Assembly (NCBI RefSeq): GCF_019599145.1
Contig: NZ_CP080647.1
Span: forward strand, 5,890,001-5,954,000
Source: Streptomyces akebiae
Lineage (GTDB): Bacteria > Actinomycetota > Actinomycetes > Streptomycetales > Streptomycetaceae
Direction: 5' to 3'
DNA length: 64,000 nucleotides
The position numbers and the translations under genes are program-made. Under the pieces are notes generated by a model. It did no database searches and was not told the origin of the DNA. It was given only the letters and a program-made list of their open reading frames with translations. The first letter of the stretch is position 1. Every line of letters starts with the position of its first letter. This document shows, piece after piece, positions 51,174 to 60,491 of this stretch.

Positions 51174-51833
51174 CTACGGCTGCTCCCGCAGGCGCCGGTC
51201 CAGTGCCAGGGAGAGTTCCGCTTCCGCCACGCTCTTCGCCAGTGGCCGTAGGCGGGCGAGGTCTTCGGGGGTCCGGCCCGGCTGGGCGAGGACGAGGTCG
51301 GTGAAGAGGACGGCGAGGGCCTCCGCGTGTTCGCGGACGCGGCGGCCGGCGCAGAGGACGTCGGCGAGGGGGACGCCCTCGCGGACCAGCGCGGCCGAGA
51401 CGTCGAGGAGGCGGCGGCTGATGTGGACGATCTCGCCGCCGTCGATGCCGAGATAGCCGAGGTCGAGAGCGGCGGCGAGGTTCTCCGGGGTGGCCTGGTC
51501 GCCGAAGTGGTCGGCGAGTTCCTCGGGAGTGAGGCGGACCGGCACCTCCTCGGTGGGTGCGCCGAGGCCGAGCAGGTCGCCCACGTCGCGGCCCTCGTCG
51601 AAGGCCTCGGCCAGCTCCGCTATGCCGCTCAGGGTGTGGCCGCGTTCCAGCAGGGCCGCGATCGTGCGCAGCCGGGCCAGGTGCGTGTCGTCGTACCAGG
51701 CGATGCGGCCCTCGCGGCGGGGCGGTGGGATCAGTTTCCGCTCCCGGTAGAAGCGCAGGGTGCGTACGGTGATGCCGGCCGCCTCGGCCAGCTCCTCCAT
51801 GCGGTACTCGTGCCGCTCGCCGTCTTCTGCCAC
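51174..51833 (-). CDS. MerR family transcriptional regulator
   Basis: 219 residues from the GTG at 51833; an ATG at 51800 is an alternative. The winged HTH begins RMEELAEAAGITVRTLRFYR, then ERKLIPPPRREGRIAWYDDT, typical MerR. A dimerisation helix and a long C-terminal domain (about 110-215) without Cys clusters suggest an organic rather than a metal ligand. It is divergent from the monooxygenase operon, with a 20-bp palindrome between, and is its likely regulator. Confidence 0.92.
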   Translation of the reverse strand: MAEDGERHEYRMEELAEAAGITVRTLRFYRERKLIPPPRREGRIAWYDDTHLARLRTIAALLERGHTLSGIAELAEAFDEGRDVGDLLGLGAPTEEVPVRLTPEELADHFGDQATPENLAAALDLGYLGIDGGEIVHISRRLLDVSAALVREGVPLADVLCAGRRVREHAEALAVLFTDLVLAQPGRTPEDLARLRPLAKSVAEAELSLALDRRLREQP

Positions 51834-51916
51834 CCGCGCAGCCTATGTCGTACCGCTGGTAACTCCAGAGTGCGCGACCCCTACCCATCGGTACGGTCCT
51901 GCCCTACGCTCCCACT

Positions 51917-51936
51917 GCGCCAGTGATTACTGGCGC
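51917..51936. promoter_or_regulatory. GCGCCAGT-GATT-ACTGGCGC operator-like palindrome
   Basis: A perfect 8-bp-arm inverted repeat, 81 bp after the MerR start and 55 bp before the monooxygenase ATG. Size and location fit a regulator site for the divergent pair. Confidence 0.7.
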
Positions 51937-51990
51937 GGACGTGCAGGTGCGAACGCGGTGTGCGCACGCGATGAGGCGTGGAGGTACCGG

Positions 51991-53550
51991 ATGGGCGAGC
52001 ACAGGGGCGGGAACGGGCCGCATGTGCGGGTGGCGGTGGTCGGGTCCGGGTTCGGCGGGCTGGGGGCGGCCGTACGGCTGCGGCGCGAGGGGATCACCGA
52101 CTTCGTCGTCCTGGAGCGGGCGGGGTCGGTCGGCGGCACCTGGCGGGACAACGACTATCCCGGATGCGCGTGTGACGTGCCGTCGCACCTCTACTCGTTC
52201 TCGTTCGCGCCCCACTTCGAGTGGCCGCGCGCCTTCTCCGGGCAGGAGCACATCCGGGCCTATCTGGAGCATGTGGCGGACGCCTTCGGGCTGCGGCCGC
52301 ACCTCCGCTTCGACTCCGAGGTGACGCGGATGGCCTGGGACACGGAGCGGCTGTGCTGGGACATCGAGACCAGCGGCGGGTCGTACTCCGCCGACTTCGT
52401 CGTCTCCGCCACCGGGCCGCTCTCCGACCCGAAGGTGCCGACCGAGGCCGAACTGCCGGGGCTCGGCTCCTTCCCCGGCAAGGTCTTCCACTCCGCCCGC
52501 TGGGACCACGGCTACGACCTGCGCGGCAAGCGGGTCGCGATGATCGGTACGGGCGCCTCCGCGATCCAGATCGTGCCGGCGATCCAGCCCGAGGTCGGCC
52601 GGCTGACCCTCTTCCAGCGGACCCCGCCCTGGGTGCTGCCCCGCGTCGACCGGAGCATCGGCGGGGCCGAGCGGTGGCTGCACAAGCAGCTACCGTTCAC
52701 CGCGCGGGCCCGGCGCGGACTGCTGTGGGGCGTACGGGAGTTGCAGGTGCAGGCCTTCACCAAGCGGCCGAACCAGCTGGGCCTGGTGGAGCGGTTGGCG
52801 AAGCGGCACATGACCCGGGCGGTCGGGGACCCGGAGCTGCGGGCCCGGCTCACCCCGGACTACCGCATCGGCTGCAAGCGCATCCTGCTGTCCAACACCT
52901 ACTATCCGGCGCTCACGCGACCGAACGTCGACGTTATCGCCTCGGGGCTGGCCAAGGTCGACGGCTCCACGCTCGTCGCCGCCGACGGGAGTGCCGCCGA
53001 GGTCGACGCGATCGTCTTCGGCACCGGGTTCCACGTCACCGACATGCCCATCGCGGACCGGGTGGTGGGCGCCGACGGGCGCACGCTCGCCGAGGCCTGG
53101 GCCGACAGCGGCATGCGGTCGCTGCGCGGGGCATCCGCGGCCGGGTTCCCCAACTGGATGACGATCATCGGACCCAACACGGGGCTCGGGAACTCCAGCA
53201 TGATCCTGATGATCGAGTCCCAGCTCACCTACATGGCCGACTTCCTACGGCAGTTGGACGTGCTGGGCGGTCGGGTGGCCCTCGACGCGCGGCCCGACGC
53301 CGTGGACGCCTGGAACCGGAGGGTCCAGCGGCGCATGGAGCGCACGGTGTGGAACACCGGCGGCTGCACCAGCTGGTACCTCGACGCGAGCGGCCGCAAC
53401 ACGACCGTCTGGCCGGGCACGACCACCGAGTTCCGCAGCGCGACCCGGCGGGTCGATCTGAGCGAGTACGAGGTGGTGCGGCCGGCCCCGCAGGGTACGA
53501 GGAACGCCGACGGGGCGAAGGACACGGAGAAGGTGGAGGCCGGCGCGTGA
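51991..53550 (+). CDS. flavin-containing monooxygenase (Baeyer-Villiger type)
   Basis: 519 residues from the ATG at 51991 with GGAGG at good spacing. FAD loop VVGSGFGGLGAAVRL, second Rossmann loop IGTGASAIQIVPA for NADPH, and the Baeyer-Villiger fingerprint FPGKVFHSARW are present, as is YPGCACDVPSHLYSFSF. It resembles mycobacterial MymA-type FMOs. It inserts oxygen into ketones or oxidises heteroatoms by family. First gene of a three-gene operon with 4-bp overlaps; the next genes encode an ester hydrolase and an SDR, a logical series for ketone-to-ester-to-alcohol conversion. Confidence 0.94.
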   Translation: MGEHRGGNGPHVRVAVVGSGFGGLGAAVRLRREGITDFVVLERAGSVGGTWRDNDYPGCACDVPSHLYSFSFAPHFEWPRAFSGQEHIRAYLEHVADAFGLRPHLRFDSEVTRMAWDTERLCWDIETSGGSYSADFVVSATGPLSDPKVPTEAELPGLGSFPGKVFHSARWDHGYDLRGKRVAMIGTGASAIQIVPAIQPEVGRLTLFQRTPPWVLPRVDRSIGGAERWLHKQLPFTARARRGLLWGVRELQVQAFTKRPNQLGLVERLAKRHMTRAVGDPELRARLTPDYRIGCKRILLSNTYYPALTRPNVDVIASGLAKVDGSTLVAADGSAAEVDAIVFGTGFHVTDMPIADRVVGADGRTLAEAWADSGMRSLRGASAAGFPNWMTIIGPNTGLGNSSMILMIESQLTYMADFLRQLDVLGGRVALDARPDAVDAWNRRVQRRMERTVWNTGGCTSWYLDASGRNTTVWPGTTTEFRSATRRVDLSEYEVVRPAPQGTRNADGAKDTEKVEAGA

Positions 53551-54482
53551 CCCGACTGACCCATGTGAAGCACGGGCCCTACGCGCCGCCCGTCGCCGTA
53601 CGGGAGTTGGCGGCCGTGTCCGCCGACGGGGCGCGGCTGCACGTCGAGACGCACGGCCCGCAGGAGGCGCCCACGGTGGTGCTCGTGCACGGCTGGACCT
53701 GTTCGACGGCGTACTGGGCGGCGCAGGTCCGGGACCTCGCCGTCGACCACCGGGTCGTCGTCTACGACCAGCGCGGGCACGGCCGCAGTCCCGCGTCCGC
53801 CGCGTGCACCGCGGACGGCCTCGCCGACGATCTGGAGGCGGTGCTCGCGGCGACGCTCGCGCCGGGCGAGAAGGCGGTGCTGGCCGGCCACTCCATGGGC
53901 GGGATGACCCTGATGGCCGCCGCCGGGCGGCCGGGCTTCCAGGAGCACGCGGCGGCGGTCCTGCTGTGCAGCACGGGCAGTTCGAGGCTGGTCGCCGAGT
54001 CGCTGGTCGTGCCGCTGCGGCCGGGGCGTCTGCGGACCTGGCTGACCCGGAAGGTCCTCGGCTCCCGGGCGCCGCTCGGGCCGGTCACGCCCATCGCCCG
54101 GCGGATCCTCAAGTACGCCACGATGGGCCCCGGTTCGTCACCGGTGATGGTCGAGGCGTGCGCGCGGATCGTGCACGCGTGCCCGGCCAGGGTGCGGCAC
54201 GCCTGGTCGCACGTCCTCGACTCGCTCGATCTCGACGACGGCGTACGGCGGTTGACGGTGCCGACGGCCGTCGTCGTGGGCACCGCGGACCGGATGACCC
54301 CGCCCGTGCACGCGCGGGCGCTGGCCGCCGCGCTGCCCGACTGCGTGGGCGTGAGCGAGCTGACCGGGGTCGGACACATGACACCGGTGGAGGCACCGGA
54401 AGCGGTCACCGCGCGCATACGCGAGCTGGTGGCGATGTACGTACGTGCTGGGCGGGACGAGTTGGAGGAGGCGGGCGCATGA
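53547..54482 (+). CDS. alpha/beta hydrolase
   Basis: 311 residues from the GTG at 53547, overlapping the monooxygenase stop (GTGA). Oxyanion block VVLVHGWTCSTAYWAAQ, nucleophile elbow LAGHSMGGMTL, acid residue in VVVGTADRMTPP and His in LTGVGHMTPVEAP. By position it may hydrolyse the ester made by the monooxygenase. The equivalent mycobacterial gene is lipR, next to mymA. No signal peptide. Confidence 0.93.
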   Translation: MTRLTHVKHGPYAPPVAVRELAAVSADGARLHVETHGPQEAPTVVLVHGWTCSTAYWAAQVRDLAVDHRVVVYDQRGHGRSPASAACTADGLADDLEAVLAATLAPGEKAVLAGHSMGGMTLMAAAGRPGFQEHAAAVLLCSTGSSRLVAESLVVPLRPGRLRTWLTRKVLGSRAPLGPVTPIARRILKYATMGPGSSPVMVEACARIVHACPARVRHAWSHVLDSLDLDDGVRRLTVPTAVVVGTADRMTPPVHARALAAALPDCVGVSELTGVGHMTPVEAPEAVTARIRELVAMYVRAGRDELEEAGA

Positions 54483-55375
54483 GCAACGGCAGCACCCTGG
54501 AGGGGCGGGTCGCGGTCGTCACCGGGGCCGCGCGGGGCGTCGGGGAACTCCTCGCGCGCAAGCTCTCGGTGCGGGGGGTGAAGGTCGCGCTCGTCGGCCT
54601 CGAACCGGACGAACTGAAGCGGGTGTCGGAACGGCTGTACGGCGAGAGCCAGTACTGGCACGCCGACGTGACCGACCACGAGGTGATGACGCGGGTCGCC
54701 GCCGAGGTGAAGGAGCGGTTCGGGCGGGTCGACATCGTCGTCGCCAACGCGGGCGTCGCCAACAGCGGGCCGTTCGTGGACTCCGACCCCGACTCCTGGC
54801 GGCGGGTCATCGAGGTCAACCTCGTCGGATCGGCCGTCACCGGGCGGGCGTTCCTGCCGGCGCTGATCGAGAGCCGGGGGTATCTGCTGCAGATCGCCTC
54901 CCTCGCGGCGATCACCCCGGCGCCGATGATGACGGCGTACTGCGCGTCCAAGTCGGGTGTCGAGGCGTACGCGCACTGTCTGCGGGCCGAGGTCGGGCAC
55001 CAGGGCGTGGGCGTCGGGGTCGGGTATCTGTCCTGGACCGACACGGACATGGTGCGCGGGGCCGACAAGGACGAGGCGCTGCGGGAGTTGCGGGAGCGGC
55101 TGCCGTGGCCGGCGGGCAAGACGTATCCGCTGGGGCCGGCCGTGGACCGGCTCGTCGCGGGGATCGAGCGGCGGTCCAGTCATGTGTACGGGCAGTGGTG
55201 GCTGCGGGGGATGCAGGGCGTACGCGGGTATCTCCCGGCGCTCATAGGGACGTTCGCGCCCCGCGAGGTGCGACGGATGGAGCCGCGGCTGCGCGGGGTG
55301 GCCAAGGGGCTGGTGGGGGCCGGCGGGGCGGCGGACGAGCGGACGCGGGGGGTTGGGGATCCGGGGGCGCGATAG
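54479..55375 (+). CDS. SDR family oxidoreductase
   Basis: 298 residues from the ATG at 54479, overlapping the hydrolase stop (ATGA). TGAARGVGELLARKLS cofactor loop, VANAGVANSGPF, a catalytic Ser in QIASLAAI and YCASK. A C-terminal extension (about 225-298) with RLPWPAGKTYPLGPAVDRLV resembles mycobacterial SadH-like SDRs. It likely oxidises or reduces an alcohol or ketone in the same pathway. Last gene of the operon. Confidence 0.93.
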   Translation: MSNGSTLEGRVAVVTGAARGVGELLARKLSVRGVKVALVGLEPDELKRVSERLYGESQYWHADVTDHEVMTRVAAEVKERFGRVDIVVANAGVANSGPFVDSDPDSWRRVIEVNLVGSAVTGRAFLPALIESRGYLLQIASLAAITPAPMMTAYCASKSGVEAYAHCLRAEVGHQGVGVGVGYLSWTDTDMVRGADKDEALRELRERLPWPAGKTYPLGPAVDRLVAGIERRSSHVYGQWWLRGMQGVRGYLPALIGTFAPREVRRMEPRLRGVAKGLVGAGGAADERTRGVGDPGAR

Positions 55376-55476
55376 CGGTGCGTCACCGAGCGTAACTGAT
55401 CGAAATGCGTGGGATGTCCGTGCGTGTTTGTCTGGTCGAGGCCCGATCCCCTCACCCGAAACGGGAGTGAATCCAC

Positions 55477-55776
55477 ATGGGCATGAAGGACCAGTTCCAG
55501 GACAAGGCTGAGCAGCTGAAGCGGAAGGCCGGGCAGTCGCCGGAGGAGCGGCAGCGGGCTCAGCGGCCTGGTGAGCGCGAACCCCAGCGTCAGCCGCAGC
55601 ACGGGCAGCCGCAGCACGGGCAGCCGCAGCGCGAGCACGGGCAGCCGCAGCGTGACCACGGCCGGCCCCAGCGCGAGCACGGGCAGCCGGAGCGCGGTGC
55701 GCGGCGGCGTGACGAGGAGTCGGAGCGGCTGATGCGGGACGAGGAAGACCGCGTCCGCGCGGACTACGACGTGTAA
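55477..55776 (+). CDS. small Gln/Pro/Arg/His-rich repeat protein
   Basis: 99 residues. The start GMKDQFQDKAEQLKRKAG resembles CsbD-like stress proteins. Residues about 35-75 are a series of QPQ(R)(E/D)HG-type heptads encoded by near-identical 21-bp units (about 55585-55690). The end is acidic (ESERLMRDEEDRVRADYDV). Very hydrophilic and probably disordered. Unknown function. Confidence 0.75.
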   Translation: MGMKDQFQDKAEQLKRKAGQSPEERQRAQRPGEREPQRQPQHGQPQHGQPQREHGQPQRDHGRPQREHGQPERGARRRDEESERLMRDEEDRVRADYDV

Positions 55777-55865
55777 CTCCCGCACCCGGCCCCGGCCGTG
55801 TGACACGCGGGGTGCCCTCCTTGACCGGAGGGTGCCCCGCGTTCGCGCGTTCCGCCGGACGGCCA

Positions 55866-56222
55866 CTACTCCCGCGGGCAGGCCGCTTCCTGGGCCGCCA
55901 TGACCTCGTCGCCGTGCTCGAACGCCCAGGCGCCGACGGCGTCGAGGGGGCCCAGCAGGGTGCGGCCGAGCGGGGTGAGCCGGTACTCGACCCGGGAGGG
56001 CCGGTCGGGGGGCGTCCGTCGGTCGACCAGGCCGTTGAACCGGAGCCTGCGCAGGGTCTCGGTGAGGACCTTGGAGCTGATGCCGCCGATCCGCTCCCGG
56101 AGTTCGACCGGGCGCGCCGGGCCGTCTCGCAGGGCGCGGAGCACCACGGCGTTCCAGGTGTTGGCGAGCAGGTCGAAGGCCAGGCGGGCGCGGCAGTCGG
56201 CGAGGAAGGCGTCGGTCGTCAC
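55866..56222 (-). CDS. HxlR family transcriptional regulator
   Basis: 118 residues from the GTG at 56222. The winged-helix pattern is diagnostic: LANTWNAVVLRALRDGPARP, then RIGGISSKVLTETLRRLRFN and GLVDRRTPPDRPSRVEYRLT. There is no Cys at the N-terminus except Cys9 (DC), which might be redox-active as in some HxlR proteins. It is divergent from the reductase at 56324, its likely target. Confidence 0.93.
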   Translation of the reverse strand: MTTDAFLADCRARLAFDLLANTWNAVVLRALRDGPARPVELRERIGGISSKVLTETLRRLRFNGLVDRRTPPDRPSRVEYRLTPLGRTLLGPLDAVGAWAFEHGDEVMAAQEAACPRE

Positions 56223-56323
56223 GTACCGAATGGTGCCCGAACGCCTCCCTAGCGTGGGTGCGACGGTCCGCGGACGACGTGCGCGGACCTGACCGGACGT
56301 GAGCGGTGCGAGGGGAGAGCGTG

Positions 56324-56986
56324 ATGAGGATCGGCGTGTGGGGCACGGGCGGCATGGCGGACGCGCTGGCCGGCCACTGGGTGCGGGCCGGACACGAGGT
56401 GACGGTCGGGGGCAGGGACGCGCGCAAGGCGGAGCGGCTCGCGGCGCGGATCGGTGGGGGCGCGAGGCCCGCCGGTCTGCGGGCGGCGGCCGAGGCCGGT
56501 CAGGACGTGGTGCTGGTCGCGCTGCCCTTCGGGGCGGGGGCGGACGTGGCACGGGAGTTGGGCCCGGCGCTGGACGGCAGGGTGTTGCTCGACTGCTCCA
56601 ACCCGGTCGGGCCGGGCTTCCGGCTGCTGACCGGGGAAGGCCCGTCCGCCGCGCGGCGACTGGCGGAGGCGGCGCCGGGAGCCCAGGTGGTCAAGGCCTT
56701 CAACCTCTGCCACGAGGATGTGTGGCGCATGCGGCCCCCCGTGTTCGACGGGCGCCCCCTGGCCGTACCGGTGTGCGGTGACGACGAGACGGCCCTCGCC
56801 CGCGTACGCGCGTTGGTGCGGGACACGGGCTGTGAACCCGTCTCAGGTGGCGGCCTCGAACGGGCGGGACTCCTGGAGGCGACCGCAGCGCTCTTCATCT
56901 CCCTGTGGGTCTCAGAGGGCGCCGACGCGCAGGCGATCGCCCCGCCTCTCTCCCACGCGTCCGGCCCTCCGCGGCGGGAGCCGTGA
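56324..56986 (+). CDS. NADP/F420-type oxidoreductase
   Basis: 220 residues from the ATG at 56324 (GAGGGGAG upstream). The N-terminal dinucleotide loop IGVWGTGGMADALAGHWVRA and the second-strand GGRDARKAERLA fit NADPH-dependent F420 reductase-like proteins (ProC_N/F420_oxidored). VVKAFNLCHEDVW and PVCGDDETALARVRALV continue the family pattern. It passes hydride between NADP and another cofactor by family, or reduces a substrate directly. HxlR is divergent. Confidence 0.9.
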   Translation: MRIGVWGTGGMADALAGHWVRAGHEVTVGGRDARKAERLAARIGGGARPAGLRAAAEAGQDVVLVALPFGAGADVARELGPALDGRVLLDCSNPVGPGFRLLTGEGPSAARRLAEAAPGAQVVKAFNLCHEDVWRMRPPVFDGRPLAVPVCGDDETALARVRALVRDTGCEPVSGGGLERAGLLEATAALFISLWVSEGADAQAIAPPLSHASGPPRREP

Positions 56987-57028
56987 GGCGGCGGGGGCTG
57001 CTCCCGTGGCCGTCGCCCGCTTCGCCGG

Positions 57029-60000
57029 TCACGGGATCGGCCTCGGTGGCAGCTGCGGGCGGGCCCTGTTCGGGACGTTGGTGTAGTCCGGGGGGTCCGC
57101 CGGGGGGTGGGACTTCAGCAGTTCGAGGGCCAGGTCCACCGCCGCCGCCAGCTGGGTGTTGCGGCCCTCGGCCCAGTCCAGGGGCGTACGAAGGGTCTCC
57201 AGGTCCGGGGTGACGCCTCGGTTCTCGACGGTCCAGCCGTACGCGTCGAACCAGGCGGCGTTCATGGGGACCGTGATGACCGTGCCGTCGCCGAGCTGGT
57301 GGCGGCCGGTCATGCCGACGACGCCGCCCCAGGTGCGCAGGCCCACGACGGGGCCGAGCTGCAGCAGCTTGAACGCGGCGGTGATCATGTCGCCGTCGGA
57401 GGCGGTCGCCTCGTCGGCCAGGGCGACGACGGGGCCGCGCGGGGCGCTCGACGCGTACGACACCGGCTGGGCGTTCCTCGTCAGGTCCCACCCCAGGATC
57501 GTGCGGGTCAGCTTCTCCACCACCAGCTCGCTGATGTGGCCGCCCGCGTTGCCGCGCACGTCGACGATCAGGGCGGGCCGGGAGACCTCCATGCGCAGGT
57601 CGCGGTTGAACTGGGCCCAGCCGGATCCGCCCATGTCCGGGATGTGCAGGTAGCCGCAGTGGCCGCCGCTCAACTCCCTTACGACCTCACGGCGTTTGGC
57701 GACCCAGTCCTGGTAGCGCAGGGGGCGTTCGTCGACGAGGGGGACCACGGCGACGCGACGGGGGCGGTCCTCCCCTTGGCGGTCGTCCCCTTCCGTGTCG
57801 GAGGGGTCCGCGGGGCCTTCCCCGGACGGGTGGGGGGCGACGGGCTGGGCGAAGGTCAGCTCGACCGTCGTGCCGCCCGCGCCCGCCAGCAAGGGGTACG
57901 GGCCCGTCGTCGGGTCCACCGGGCGGCCGTCGACGTGGGTGAGGGCCGCGCCCTCCCGGATGCCGGTGCCGGCCAGGGGGGAGCGTGCCTTGGAGTCGGA
58001 GGAGTCGCCGGGCAGGATGCGGCGGATCGTCCAGTCGTCGCCCCGGCGGACGAAGTTGGCGCCCAGGAAGCCCTGGCGGCGCTGGTAGTGCGGCGGGCCC
58101 TCGTTGCGGCGGGCGGGGGAGACATAGGCGTGGGAGGTGCCGAGTTCGCCCAGCACCTCCCTCAGCAGGTCCGCGAACTCGTCGGGGGAGGCGACCCGTT
58201 CGACCAGCGGGCGGTACTGGGCGAGGACGCCGTCCCAGTCGATGCCGCTCATCCTCGGGTCCCAGAAGTAGGCGCGGATCAGCCGCCCGGCCTCCGCGTA
58301 CGACTGGCGCCACTCGGCGCCCGGGTCGACCTCGTGCGGGATGCGCCGCAGGTCGATCCAGACGGTCGTGTCGCCGTCGCCGGACTCGGTGGAGGGGACG
58401 GCCCGCAGGTCGCCCTCGTCCACCACCACGAGCCGTGAGCCGTCGCCGCTGACCGTGAACCAGTCCAGGTGCTCGACGAGTTCGGACTTCTTCGCCTTGC
58501 TGATGTTGAAGTATTCGAGGGTCGGGCGCCCGGTCATGTCGTCCGGGTTGGCGAAGGTCTCGCCGAGGGCGCCCGAGATCGGCCAGCGCAGCCAGACCAG
58601 GCCGCCGCCCGCGACCGGGTACAGCGCCGAGTACTTGGAGGCGGTGACGGGGAACGGCGTGACACGGTTCTCCAGGCCCTCGGTCTCCACGGTCACCGTG
58701 CCGACGGTGTCCTCGTCCTCGGTGGGGTCCATGCCCCCGGCGACCGGCCGGCCGTCGGGGTTCAGGGCGAAGGGGGAGGGCGTGGCGGAGGAGAGCGGGA
58801 CCAGGTAGGGGCGGCAGCCGAGCGGGAAGGACAGGTCGCCGGTGTGCACGTCGTAGACCGGGTCGAAGCCGCGCCAGGACAGGAAGGCGAGGTAGCGGCC
58901 GTCGCGGGTGAACACCGGGTTCTCGTCCTCGAAGCGACCGTTCGTGACGTCCACGACGGTCCGGTCCTTCATGCGGGCCATCTTGATCTGGCGCAGGGTG
59001 CGGCCGATGCCCGGGTGGGACCAGGTCAGCCAGGCGCCGTCGGGGGAGAAAGCGAGGTCGCGGACGGGGCCGTTGAGGGAGGTGATGAGTTCGACGACCT
59101 CGCCGTCCGACTCCTCGGTCCCCGCGGCGGCGGCCGTCCTGTCGGGCACGCTCAGGAGCAGGACGCGGCCGTCGTGCGAGGCGACGGCGAGGCGTTCGCC
59201 GCGTGGGTCGGACACCAGTTCCAGGACGCGGCCCAGATCGCCGGAGGCGAGGCGGCGGGGCTCGCGCGCGCCGGTGGCTCCGGGGAGGTGGGCGATCTCG
59301 ATCGCGTCCTCGCCGTCCGCGTCCGTCACGTACGCCACCTGACCGCTGGAGCCCAGCATCTCCGGCAGCCGGACGCGGACGCCCGGGGTGTCGGAGATGG
59401 TCCGGGCGGGGCCGTCGCGGTGGGTCAGCCAGTAGAGGCTGCCGCGTACGACGACCGCGCTCGCCCGGCCCGTGTCGTCCACGGAGATGCCGTCGACGTG
59501 CTGGGCGGCCGGCACCTGGTACGGCCGCCGCCCGGTGCGCGCACCGCCGAGCCGTACGTCGAGGCGGCGCGGGACGGCGTCGGCGGCGAGGTCGTCGACG
59601 AGCCACAGCTCGCCCGCGCACTGGTACACGACCCGGGTGCCGTCGCTCGCCGCGTGCCGGGCGTAGAACGCGTCGTGGTCGGTGTGGCGGCGCAGGTCGG
59701 AGCCGTCGGGGGCGCAGGAGTAGAGATTGCCGACGCCCTCGTGGTCGGAGAGGAAGGCGATCCGGCCGCCGACGAACATGGGGGAGTGCAGATGGCCGTC
59801 GAGGTCGGCCAGCAGCCGCTCGCCGTGCAGCCAGAGGCGGCCCATGGCCCCGCCCCGGTAGCGCTTCCAGGAGGCCGGTTCGTGCGGGGGCGTGCCGGTG
59901 AGCAGCAGGGTGCGGCGCTCGCCGTCGAGCTCGGCGCACTGGATGTCGGAGACCGGGCCCCAGGGCAGTTTGCGGCCGGGGTCGCCGTCCGTGCCGACCT

Positions 60001-60409
60001 TGTAGGCCCAGGTGAAGTGCGAGAACGGCTCGCCGTGGGAGGCGACGGCCAGGATGTCCGAGCGCCCCCCGGTGTCGGAGGTCGGGGGTGTCCAGCCGCG
60101 GACCTCGGTGTCGGGGCTGCCCCAGTAGGTGAGCCGGCGGGCGGGGGTGCCGCCGTCCACCGGGGTCAGATGGATCTCCGGGAGGATGCTCCGCCAGCTC
60201 GTGTACGCGATGTGCCGGCCGTCCGGCGAGAAACGCGGTGTGGCGACCTTCGTACGGTCGACGGTGAGCCGCCAGGCGCGGTCCGTGCCGTCCAGTGGGG
60301 CCAGCCACAGGTCGTCCTCGGCGACGAAGCAGAGGCGGTCGCCGCTGAGGTGGGGGTGGCGGAGGTAGCCGGAGTCCCGGCCCGTTCCTTGCTCGTAGCT
60401 GTCGCTCAC
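57029..60409 (-). CDS. tricorn protease (S41 family)
   Basis: 1126 residues from the GTG at 60409. The N-terminal half is a beta-propeller pair (six- and seven-bladed in tricorn), with LRHPHLSGDRLCFVAEDDLW and repeated RFSPDGRHIAY-type blades. A PDZ-like segment and the C-terminal S41 peptidase follow. Predicted triad: His760 (GTSHAYVS), Ser1004 (TASDGDMITAAF) and Glu1062 (VENRGVTPD). The Ser-Glu spacing (58) equals that of Thermoplasma tricorn (965-1023). It degrades peptides downstream of the proteasome. It is divergent from the TetR gene and may share its operators. Confidence 0.95.
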   Translation of the reverse strand: MSDSYEQGTGRDSGYLRHPHLSGDRLCFVAEDDLWLAPLDGTDRAWRLTVDRTKVATPRFSPDGRHIAYTSWRSILPEIHLTPVDGGTPARRLTYWGSPDTEVRGWTPPTSDTGGRSDILAVASHGEPFSHFTWAYKVGTDGDPGRKLPWGPVSDIQCAELDGERRTLLLTGTPPHEPASWKRYRGGAMGRLWLHGERLLADLDGHLHSPMFVGGRIAFLSDHEGVGNLYSCAPDGSDLRRHTDHDAFYARHAASDGTRVVYQCAGELWLVDDLAADAVPRRLDVRLGGARTGRRPYQVPAAQHVDGISVDDTGRASAVVVRGSLYWLTHRDGPARTISDTPGVRVRLPEMLGSSGQVAYVTDADGEDAIEIAHLPGATGAREPRRLASGDLGRVLELVSDPRGERLAVASHDGRVLLLSVPDRTAAAAGTEESDGEVVELITSLNGPVRDLAFSPDGAWLTWSHPGIGRTLRQIKMARMKDRTVVDVTNGRFEDENPVFTRDGRYLAFLSWRGFDPVYDVHTGDLSFPLGCRPYLVPLSSATPSPFALNPDGRPVAGGMDPTEDEDTVGTVTVETEGLENRVTPFPVTASKYSALYPVAGGGLVWLRWPISGALGETFANPDDMTGRPTLEYFNISKAKKSELVEHLDWFTVSGDGSRLVVVDEGDLRAVPSTESGDGDTTVWIDLRRIPHEVDPGAEWRQSYAEAGRLIRAYFWDPRMSGIDWDGVLAQYRPLVERVASPDEFADLLREVLGELGTSHAYVSPARRNEGPPHYQRRQGFLGANFVRRGDDWTIRRILPGDSSDSKARSPLAGTGIREGAALTHVDGRPVDPTTGPYPLLAGAGGTTVELTFAQPVAPHPSGEGPADPSDTEGDDRQGEDRPRRVAVVPLVDERPLRYQDWVAKRREVVRELSGGHCGYLHIPDMGGSGWAQFNRDLRMEVSRPALIVDVRGNAGGHISELVVEKLTRTILGWDLTRNAQPVSYASSAPRGPVVALADEATASDGDMITAAFKLLQLGPVVGLRTWGGVVGMTGRHQLGDGTVITVPMNAAWFDAYGWTVENRGVTPDLETLRTPLDWAEGRNTQLAAAVDLALELLKSHPPADPPDYTNVPNRARPQLPPRPIP

Positions 60410-60491
60410 CCACCCATGCTTTTCCGGTCCGGGGGCCCCGGCAACTTCTGCCGCGTGACCCACGACTTCTCCCGCGTGACCCACCACACGA

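Noticed and set aside
57687..60413. 908-codon frame overlapping the tricorn gene on the same strand
   Set aside because: Arg/Pro/Gly-rich translation in an alternative frame; the tricorn frame contains the full triad and propeller repeats.
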